Assembly (NCBI GenBank): GCA_002331255.1
Contig: DCZD01000036.1
Coordinates: 43,924-49,507, forward strand
Direction: 5' to 3'
Length of the DNA: 5,584 nucleotides
From: Acidimicrobiaceae bacterium UBA2093
GTDB taxonomy: Bacteria; Actinomycetota; Acidimicrobiia; Acidimicrobiales; Ilumatobacteraceae
The notes below the pieces were generated by a model. That model was not told the DNA's origin, did no database searches, and saw only the letters and a program-made list of their open reading frames with translations. Positions 1-4,548 of this stretch are shown piece by piece (the first letter of the stretch is position 1; the number at the start of each line of letters is the position of its first letter). A program made the position numbers and the translations under genes.

Positions 1-681
1 ATCACGACCCCCTGCCTGGGCAGCCTCGGCTGGGATCCACGACCCGGAGAGAGCGACCTCGATGCCAAACTGCGAGGACTCATCGTGAGCACGCTCGCCG
101 TACTTGGCCGAGACGGCAGCGCACAACAGCGCTGCCGCGACATTCTCGCGCGTTCGATCCACGAAGACCTTGACCCGGAATTGGTCGCTAGCGCCACAAG
201 CGTCGTCGCAGCCATCGGTGATGAGTCCGACTACGAGGCGTTTCTTTCTCGATTTCGCGAACCGAGCACTCCCCAGGAACAGGTTCGTATGTTGTACGCA
301 CTCGCCGATTTCGACTCAGAAGAACTCGTGCTTCGCAGTTGTGAGTTGGCTTTTAGTGGTGAAGTGAAGACGCAGAACGCACCATTTCTTCTGAACCGTT
401 GCATCGCCAACAAGAATCACGGTGATGCGGCATGGCGCTATATGCGTCAGAATTGGGACAAAGCGAACGCGACGTTTCCGGTAAACACGATCATTCGTAT
501 GGTCGACAGCGTGAAGATGTTGATGTCAGATACTGCTGAGGCAGACATTCAGGCCTTCTTTGGCGAACATGACATTCCCCAAGCGGTGTTGACACTTCGC
601 CAAATTCTCGAGCGCCAACGCGTGAACTCGGCACTTTGGCGACGTGAGACCGACAGACTTGTCAGCGACTTGACACGCTGA
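1..681 (+). CDS. M1-family aminopeptidase, C-terminal part (5' end outside window)
   Basis: This is the last 226 codons of a zinc aminopeptidase of the M1 (puromycin-sensitive/ERAP1-like) family, which removes N-terminal residues from peptides in the cytoplasm. The frame is open from base 1 and ends at TGA 679-681. An internal GTG at 85 is not the start, because the preceding 28 codons continue family-like sequence (LGWDPRPGESDLDAKLRGLI). The visible part corresponds to the helical ERAP1-like C-terminal domain: amphipathic helices and the segment PFLLNRCIANKNHGDAAW, followed by NTIIRMVDSVKMLMS, typical of this superhelix. The catalytic HExxH zinc site and GAMEN motif belong to the upstream part and cannot be checked. 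The 3' end overlaps the convergent acyl-CoA ligase gene by 20 bp, so no separate terminator lies between them. Family assignment is from recognition of the C-terminal domain; substrate is unknown. Confidence 0.88.
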   Translation: MTTPCLGSLGWDPRPGESDLDAKLRGLIVSTLAVLGRDGSAQQRCRDILARSIHEDLDPELVASATSVVAAIGDESDYEAFLSRFREPSTPQEQVRMLYALADFDSEELVLRSCELAFSGEVKTQNAPFLLNRCIANKNHGDAAWRYMRQNWDKANATFPVNTIIRMVDSVKMLMSDTAEADIQAFFGEHDIPQAVLTLRQILERQRVNSALWRRETDRLVSDLTR

Positions 682-2362
682 GTTCGCCACTGCCAACGCG
701 TTCACGAAGTTCGCGCTTCAAGAACTTTCCCGCAGCATTACGCGGCAGTGGCTCGGACATGAATACGACTTTGCTCGGCACCTTGAACGAGGCGATCTTG
801 CCGTCAAGATGTGCCCACAGTTCTTCGGCCGACAAGGTTTTACCCTCGTTTACAAGTATCGCCACGGCAACTTCCTCGCCAAGTCGCTCGTGCGGAACGC
901 CGAATACCGCTGCTTCGTGCACCGCTGGGTGTTCGTAGATTGCTGTCTCCACTTCGGCGCTGAACACGTTCTCGCCACCACGAAGAATCATGTCTTTGAT
1001 GCGGTCTTGGATGTACACGAAGCCTTCATCGTCGATGTAGCCGGCATCACCGGTGTACAACCAACCGTCACGAATGGTCTCGGCAGTCGCGTCTGGACGG
1101 TTCCAGTATCCGCGAATGAGCATCGGCCCAAACATGCAGATTTCTCCTCGTTCGCCACGTGGAAGTGTGCGTCCGTCCTCGTCGCGCACTTCGACACGCA
1201 TCGGCGGAATCCAGCGACCCGTGCTTGTGGGGTGAGTGATGTAGTCCTGTCCTCGATTGCCAGGGCCGAAGGCGTTGGTCTCGGTCATGCCGTAACCCAA
1301 CTGTGGGCCACCGGTCGGAACACTTTCTGCAACCTTCTCGACAAGTGGCGCCGGCGCAGGTGCTCCGCCTCCACCGACTTGTCGCAACGATGACGTGTCA
1401 AACTCTCCGAATCGTGGGTGATTGACCAGGTCCCAACTCTGTGTCGGAACTCCGATGAACGAGGTGATCTTTTCGTCTTCGATGATGTGCAAGGCCTTCT
1501 CGGCATCCCACTTGTACATGATGACGAGTTTGGTTCCGCCCACGAAGCAGCCGAGCATGACCGGCACGCATCCGGTCACGTGGAACAACGGGACGATGAG
1601 AATGAACGCAGGGTCGACCGAATCTGAGCCCGGGGTGACACCTTCGCGGAGATTTTCGATTGCACTGCGAGCCACAAAACCCATGAGCCCGTTGATGACG
1701 GCCCGATGCGTCGAGACCGCCCCCTTCGGGCGCCCTGTCGTGCCTGAGGTGTACAGAATTGTCGCGTCGTCGTCGGTGTCGATGGAGGCTCCGGGGTGCT
1801 TTGCACCGTGAGGCAATGCAGACTCCCACCTGTCGACTCCGCTAGGAACTGACGATTCGGCTCGCACTACGAGCACCTTCACCGATAGCTCTTCACATGT
1901 CGAGCGACCAGTTGCGTACCGCTGCTCGTCGCAGATGAGAACGGACGCACCAGAGTCACGGAGTGCAAAGTCCATCTCGTCTTCGGTCCACCACGAGTTC
2001 ATCGATACCGAGATGGCCCCGATGGACGTGATGGCGGCAAATGACACCACCCATTCGGGGTAGTTGCGCATGGCGACCGCCACCCGGTCACCCTTTTTCA
2101 CGTTGTAGGTGTTGACCAACAGATATGCAAGAGAATCGACATGCTCCATGGTCTTTGTGAACGACCAACGTTCGCCCTCGTACACGAGGAATGTCTTGTC
2201 ACCATGAAGACGTGCAAGTTCGAAGAACTGACCAAGGTGCTGTGGCGCGTTCTTGAACACCTGCATGTGCACACCGCGCACCTCAGCGTCGGTCAACTCA
2301 AGTGGCGTGCCTGACCCCGGCGAAAGAACCGCCTTGACAGCCTGATCAAAACTGAGCCCCAC
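662..2362 (-). CDS. Acyl-CoA ligase, class I adenylate-forming (FadD-like)
   Basis: An ATP-dependent acyl-CoA synthetase that activates a carboxylic acid as acyl-AMP and transfers it to CoA. I choose GTG 2362 (566 aa) because a GGGGG-containing ribosome-binding site (AAGAGGGGG) lies a few bases upstream. The frame can extend to GTG 2389 (575 aa). In 575-aa numbering, the ATP-binding loop YTSGTTGRPKG is at 213-223, the A5 motif GYGMTET at 365-371, the adenylate-binding YTGD at 445-448, and the hinge DRIKDMILRGGENV at 462-475. The C-terminal catalytic lysine is in PRNAAGKFLKRELRE (549-563), Lys555. All core motifs are intact and the length is normal, so the enzyme should be active. The substrate (fatty, aromatic or other acid) cannot be read from sequence. 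The gene lies 3' of tRNA-Ala on the same strand and its 3' end overlaps the aminopeptidase gene tail to tail. Confidence 0.93.
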   Translation of the reverse strand: MGLSFDQAVKAVLSPGSGTPLELTDAEVRGVHMQVFKNAPQHLGQFFELARLHGDKTFLVYEGERWSFTKTMEHVDSLAYLLVNTYNVKKGDRVAVAMRNYPEWVVSFAAITSIGAISVSMNSWWTEDEMDFALRDSGASVLICDEQRYATGRSTCEELSVKVLVVRAESSVPSGVDRWESALPHGAKHPGASIDTDDDATILYTSGTTGRPKGAVSTHRAVINGLMGFVARSAIENLREGVTPGSDSVDPAFILIVPLFHVTGCVPVMLGCFVGGTKLVIMYKWDAEKALHIIEDEKITSFIGVPTQSWDLVNHPRFGEFDTSSLRQVGGGGAPAPAPLVEKVAESVPTGGPQLGYGMTETNAFGPGNRGQDYITHPTSTGRWIPPMRVEVRDEDGRTLPRGERGEICMFGPMLIRGYWNRPDATAETIRDGWLYTGDAGYIDDEGFVYIQDRIKDMILRGGENVFSAEVETAIYEHPAVHEAAVFGVPHERLGEEVAVAILVNEGKTLSAEELWAHLDGKIASFKVPSKVVFMSEPLPRNAAGKFLKRELRERVGSGELSVSSR

Positions 2363-2412
2363 GATGCCCCCTCTTCGAATCCATGTCACAACCCCCGTAG
2401 AACATGGTCACG

Positions 2413-2426
2413 CGCACAGCAGTGCG
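2413..2426 (-). terminator. Small hairpin just after tRNA-Ala (possible processing or termination signal)
   Basis: CGCAC and GTGCG form a perfect 5-bp stem around a 4-base loop, starting one base after the encoded CCA of the tRNA. No T-run follows on the minus strand, so it is not a classical intrinsic terminator. It may mark the 3' end or a processing site of the tRNA transcript, or be chance. It lies in the short gap before the acyl-CoA ligase. Confidence 0.25.
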
Positions 2427-2427
2427 G

Positions 2428-2503
2428 TGGTGGAGCTGAGGGGAATTGAACCCCTGGCCTCTACATTGCGAACGTAGCGCTCTACCAACTGAGCTACAGC
2501 CCC
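2428..2503 (-). tRNA. tRNA-Ala, anticodon CGC
   Basis: The minus strand folds as a complete 76-nt tRNA including an encoded CCA (bases 2430-2428). The acceptor stem is GGGGCTG pairing with CAGCTCC and contains the G3-U70 wobble pair that identifies alanine tRNAs, with discriminator A73. The D arm is GCTC/GAGC with loop AGTTGGTA. The anticodon stem is CTACG/TGTAG around loop TTCGCAA. The anticodon CGC (bases 2470-2468) reads GCG. The variable loop has 5 bases, and the T arm is AGGGG/CCCCT with loop TTCAATT. It sits 33 bp after the membrane-protein stop codon and may be cotranscribed with it. No separate promoter is evident in the 33-bp gap. Confidence 0.97.
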
Positions 2504-2536
2504 AAGAAGGGCTAAGGCTACCTGCGGATGAGTCGC

Positions 2537-3118
2537 TCAGGCAGCGCTGAAGTAACGCTGCCGATGGCGACGCAACTGCTCTTGCGTGCGAATCTGCACC
2601 AACATCCAGCAGTAGCCAACAAGTGCAGCCACCGCAATGGCGAATGCCCAGATCATGGCTCCGCTGCCGGTGGTGAACGCGAGGAACAGCGTCAAGAGAT
2701 TTGCCCCGATAAGGGCGTACAAGGCGTTGGTCCGACGACGACGGACGATGTCACGTGTCGACAGGAACGCTGTCTCCGGTGCGAGGTGTGACCGAGTGTG
2801 ATCGGCATTGTGATGGCGTCGACGTGTGGCTGCCGTGTCATCTGCCGGTACTGACGCAACCATGCGCATGCGTGCAGCCGGTCGTTCACTCACCCGAGGA
2901 GCCTGAGCCACTCGTGGAGCCTGCGCCAACGGACGAGCCATGGCTCGCATGGGGGCTTGGGCTCGCAGCGGTGCTTGGGTTCGTTGTAGCGAATAGAGCT
3001 GGCGACGGAACTCGGTAATCGAGGACACCGGACGAGAATCAATGCGAGAGCGGAAAAGAGGCGGCAGAAGTACCGCCATCCATGCGGCACCCACGAGGAG
3101 AAGTATGAGTTTGCTCAT
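2537..3118 (-). CDS. Three-segment membrane protein, SepX/GLPR-like (tentative)
   Basis: A 193-aa basic membrane protein from ATG 3118 to TGA 2539-2537; no strong ribosome-binding site precedes it. Residues 3-21 form an N-terminal membrane segment ending at a Pro-Pro and basic stretch (LPPLFRSR). Residues 29-46 include a conserved-looking VSSITEFRRQLYSLQR. Residues 48-83 are an Ala/Pro/Gln/Arg linker with AQAPRV-like repeats. Residues 96-130 are polar and Arg-rich. Residues 131-149 and 154-175 form a closely spaced membrane hairpin, and the tail is basic. The N-terminal anchor, long charged cytoplasmic middle, C-terminal hairpin and position beside moaC recall actinobacterial SepX/GLPR, a division protein that in Corynebacterium binds the gephyrin-like Glp. 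This is inferred from architecture and context, not from a confirmed family match. It could simply be an uncharacterised lineage-specific membrane protein. Confidence 0.8.
   Translation of the reverse strand: MSKLILLLVGAAWMAVLLPPLFRSRIDSRPVSSITEFRRQLYSLQRTQAPLRAQAPMRAMARPLAQAPRVAQAPRVSERPAARMRMVASVPADDTAATRRRHHNADHTRSHLAPETAFLSTRDIVRRRRTNALYALIGANLLTLFLAFTTGSGAMIWAFAIAVAALVGYCWMLVQIRTQEQLRRHRQRYFSAA
2870..2977 (-). repeat. Degenerate Ala-Gln-Ala-Pro-Arg coding repeat
   Basis: Codons 48-83 of the membrane protein encode imperfect 5-6 residue units: QAPLR, AQAPMR, AMARPL, then AQAPRV twice in a row, then SERPAAR. The unit is basic and proline-rich, so it probably forms a flexible cytoplasmic linker between membrane anchor and hairpin. 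The tandem units suggest repeat-number variation among relatives. Confidence 0.6.
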
Positions 3119-3230
3119 GCGGAATCTGGCCCTGTGTGTGAGATCTCTCGCAGCTCCGAGATGGAGCCCGTTGCGTGAGGAGAAGTGTACGGGGGATGAA
3201 CGGCCAAGGCGACGACCAACTCTGCTCCCC

Positions 3231-3239
3231 TGTGGATAA
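3231..3239 (-). promoter_or_regulatory. Single perfect DnaA-box sequence (TTATCCACA)
   Basis: The minus strand reads TTATCCACA, identical to the E. coli consensus DnaA box, about 115 bp upstream of the membrane-protein start. No cluster of further boxes or AT-rich unwinding region is seen, so this is not an origin. It may bind DnaA as a regulatory site or occur by chance. Confidence 0.3.
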
Positions 3240-3308
3240 CTACCCCTCGTCTCGGCAGAAAACCCTGAAAATCAAGGACTTCCCACGACTAGTGGCGCTG
3301 CCCTGTGG

Positions 3309-3330
3309 CATGTGACCACACCGTCACATG
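3309..3330. terminator. 8-bp perfect inverted repeat after moaC
   Basis: CATGTGAC (3309-3316) and GTCACATG (3323-3330) are separated by six bases and end 4 bp from the moaC TAA (3337-3335). As RNA it forms an 8-bp stem with a 6-nt loop. It lacks a following T-run on the minus strand, so it could be a U-less terminator or mRNA 3'-end stabiliser, as accepted for actinobacteria. It could alternatively be a palindromic protein-binding site for the downstream gene. Confidence 0.45.
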
Positions 3331-3334
3331 AGCC

Positions 3335-3829
3335 TTATGAGGGGTCGGGGGTCGCCTCTCGACGGAATGTACCTGACCGACCGCCCGTCTTTTCCCAGAG
3401 CGCCAACTCGCCAATGGTCATTCCACGATCAGCGCTCTTGCACATGTCGTAAATGGTGAGTGCAGCCACTGAACATGCGTGCAGTGCCTCCATCTCTACG
3501 CCCGTGCGCTCAACTGTGTCGACCGAGACCTCGATTTCGACAAAGTCATCACCAATTTCAAAGTTGACTGCAACCGCACCGACGAGCAACGGGTGACAGA
3601 GCGGGATGAGGTCGCTCGTGCGCTTCGCCGCTTGGATGCCGGCCACTCTGGCCACCGCGAGTACGTCGCCCTTTTTGACTTCGCGGTTGATGATGGCTGC
3701 CGCCGTTGCGGACTGCATGAACACTCTGCACCTGGCGACGGCCCGACGATGAGTGGCGTCCTTGGGCGTCACGTCGACCATACGGGCATGACCCATCGGG
3801 TCGAGGTGGGTGAAGTTCAATTCCGGCAT
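3335..3829 (-). CDS. moaC: Cyclic pyranopterin monophosphate synthase MoaC
   Basis: MoaC catalyses the second step of molybdenum cofactor synthesis. It converts the 3',8-cyclo-GTP made by MoaA into cyclic pyranopterin monophosphate in the cytoplasm. I start at ATG 3829 (164 aa), the usual length and beginning (MPELNFTHLDPMGHARMVDV); the open frame continues to 3937 but that extension lies mainly over the upstream gene. Residues expected for catalysis are all present: Lys53 (KKGDV), His79 (LCHP), Glu112 and Glu114 (GVEMEA), Asp128 and Lys131 (YDMCK). Four of these keep the E. coli numbers and two are offset by 2. Its start is 26 bp after the CsoR-family stop, with only a weak ribosome-binding site, which suggests cotranscription and possibly coupled translation with the regulator. 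An inverted repeat follows its stop codon. Confidence 0.97.
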   Translation of the reverse strand: MPELNFTHLDPMGHARMVDVTPKDATHRRAVARCRVFMQSATAAAIINREVKKGDVLAVARVAGIQAAKRTSDLIPLCHPLLVGAVAVNFEIGDDFVEIEVSVDTVERTGVEMEALHACSVAALTIYDMCKSADRGMTIGELALWEKTGGRSGTFRREATPDPS

Positions 3830-3855
3830 CGCCTGATGAGCGTACCGGTCGTGGG

Positions 3856-4125
3856 TCAGGCCAATTTCAGGAAGAGGCGCTCGACTTCTTCCAGGGTGAA
3901 CCCTTCCTTGCCGGCCCTTTTCGGATCTTGCAGGCACTTCTGCATTCCCGATGAGAGGAGCCGGAACCCGACCTGGTCTAGGGCCGTACTAGCGGCTGAC
4001 ACCTGGGCGATGACTTCTTTGCATTCGCGTCCTTCGCTCAACATGCGCTGCACTGCCCGCACTTGACCTTCGACGCGCGCGAGGCGCTTGGTCAGTTCAT
4101 CGACGACATCGTCATCCAACTTCAT
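3856..4125 (-). CDS. CsoR/CstR-family repressor, probable persulfide sensor
   Basis: An 89-aa all-helical repressor of the DUF156 (CsoR/RcnR/CstR) family. The signature is RLARVEGQVRAVQRMLSEGRECKEV at residues 14-38, followed by QVSAASTALDQVGFRLLSSG. The two family cysteines are Cys35 and Cys64. The residue four before the second Cys, His61 in the M. tuberculosis copper sensor CsoR, is Gly60 here. Lacking this copper ligand, it resembles CstR of S. aureus, which senses persulfides by cross-linking the equivalent cysteines. The divergent rhodanese and dioxygenase genes support this. ATG 4125 is chosen for the family start; there is no ribosome-binding site, but a -10-like TATGCT lies six bases upstream, predicting a leaderless mRNA. 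A palindrome in its promoter suggests autoregulation. Longer upstream frame is antisense to the rhodanese and is rejected. The ligand is inferred. Confidence 0.93.
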   Translation of the reverse strand: MKLDDDVVDELTKRLARVEGQVRAVQRMLSEGRECKEVIAQVSAASTALDQVGFRLLSSGMQKCLQDPKRAGKEGFTLEEVERLFLKLA

Positions 4126-4128
4126 GAC

Positions 4129-4158
4129 TTGAGCATACGATACCCCTAGGGGTATAGT
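4129..4158 (+). promoter_or_regulatory. Promoter of the rhodanese/persulfide-dioxygenase operon
   Basis: TTGAGC (4129-4134) and TATAGT (4153-4158) are spaced by 18 bp, giving a good match to a housekeeping sigma promoter. The start of transcription would be near 4165, leaving a leader of about 48 nt. The 16-bp palindrome covers most of the spacer and the first three bases of the -10, so a bound repressor should block polymerase. Elements are assigned by eye. Confidence 0.6.
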
Positions 4159-4161
4159 CAA
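4132..4161 (-). promoter_or_regulatory. Leaderless promoter of the CsoR/CstR-family gene
   Basis: On the minus strand TTGACT (4161-4156) and TATGCT (4137-4132) are 18 bp apart, with the complete palindrome inside the spacer. The -10 ends six bases before the ATG at 4125, so transcription would begin at or next to the start codon. That explains the missing ribosome-binding site. It overlaps the divergent promoter almost completely. Confidence 0.6.
4140..4155. promoter_or_regulatory. Perfect 16-bp operator palindrome for the CsoR/CstR-family repressor
   Basis: ATACCCCTAGGGGTAT is its own reverse complement. A C-tract and G-tract flanked by A/T, centred on TA, is the known operator style of the CsoR family (TACCC...GGGTA). 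It lies 15 bp upstream of the regulator ATG and between two divergent overlapping promoters. Binding would repress both the regulator and the sulfur operon. The operator role is inferred from family knowledge and position. Confidence 0.85.
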
Positions 4162-4212
4162 GTTCAGTTCATCGAACCATCCGAAATCAAAGAAAGAACT
4201 AGGACGCCTGTT

Positions 4213-4548
4213 GTGGAACCATCGAACGAGCGCACTCCCCCTCGCGAGTTGCATGTCCTGCGCTGGCGCGAGGTCGTTGATGCCGGAGCGACGTTGATCG
4301 ATGTTCGCGAAGAAGAAGAGGTCGCCACAGGAACCCTGCCAGGCGCCATCAACATCCCACTTGGTCAAATTCTCTTCCACGTCGGCGACTTTGACCCGCA
4401 AGTGCCGATCGCGCTTTTGTGTCGAAGCGGCAATCGCAGCGGACAGGCAGCGGCACGGCTCGCCGATCTGGGCTTCATCGCCATCAACCTCACGGGTGGA
4501 ATGCTCGCCATTCACGAGGCACATGACAACAAAGGAGACAGGCAATGA
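4213..4548 (+). CDS. Single-domain rhodanese (sulfurtransferase)
   Basis: A 111-aa protein consisting of one rhodanese domain, which moves sulfane sulfur from a donor to an acceptor thiol through a cysteine persulfide. Start GTG 4213 has AGGA (4201-4204) eight bases upstream. Motifs in order are TLIDVREEEE (27-36), the GTLPGAINIPL loop (40-50), and the active-site loop CRSGNRSG (70-77) with catalytic Cys70. The tail GFIAINLTGGM (88-98) matches the usual domain end. No signal peptide or membrane segment is seen, so it is cytoplasmic. It is the first gene of the operon diverging from the CsoR/CstR-family repressor, and its TGA overlaps the ATG of the next gene. The likely role is carrying persulfide sulfur to or from the dioxygenase. 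The actual donor and acceptor are unknown. Confidence 0.95.
   Translation: MEPSNERTPPRELHVLRWREVVDAGATLIDVREEEEVATGTLPGAINIPLGQILFHVGDFDPQVPIALLCRSGNRSGQAAARLADLGFIAINLTGGMLAIHEAHDNKGDRQ
4533..4548 (+). promoter_or_regulatory. Ribosome-binding site and ATGA junction coupling the two sulfur genes
   Basis: AGGAG at 4533-4537, seven bases before ATG 4545, sits inside the end of the rhodanese gene. The start codon overlaps the rhodanese TGA (4546-4548) as ATGA, which fixes the start of the second gene and predicts translational coupling. Confidence 0.8.

Larger units (their letters stand above)
3119..3334. other. 216-bp intergenic region between moaC and the membrane-protein gene
   Basis: No credible gene is seen on either strand; the short frames here lack a start with ribosome-binding site and family features. 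The region holds an inverted repeat next to the moaC stop (3309-3330) and a perfect DnaA-box 9-mer (3231-3239). It should also contain the promoter for the minus-strand membrane-protein gene, but I could not choose a convincing -35/-10 pair. The gap separates moaC from the downstream gene, so the two may be independent transcription units. Confidence 0.6.

Noticed and set aside
809..1393. 194-aa plus-strand frame
   Set aside because: It is antisense to the acyl-CoA ligase, whose motifs are intact, and has no recognisable domain.
2755..3018. 87-aa plus-strand frame over the membrane-protein gene
   Set aside because: Antisense to a gene with clear membrane segments; the Pro/Glu-rich content merely mirrors the repeat linker.
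3311..3328. CRP-like site TGTGA...TCACA
   Set aside because: The half-sites are separated by 8 bases, not the 6 of CRP-type operators, so the match is only the general inverted repeat.
3119..3334. Replication origin suggested by the DnaA box
   Set aside because: Only one box, no AT-rich unwinding element, and no dnaA/dnaN/rpmH genes nearby.
3830..3937. 36-residue N-terminal extension of MoaC
   Set aside because: It lies mostly within the regulator gene and has no MoaC-like sequence; ATG 3829 gives the normal 164-aa protein.
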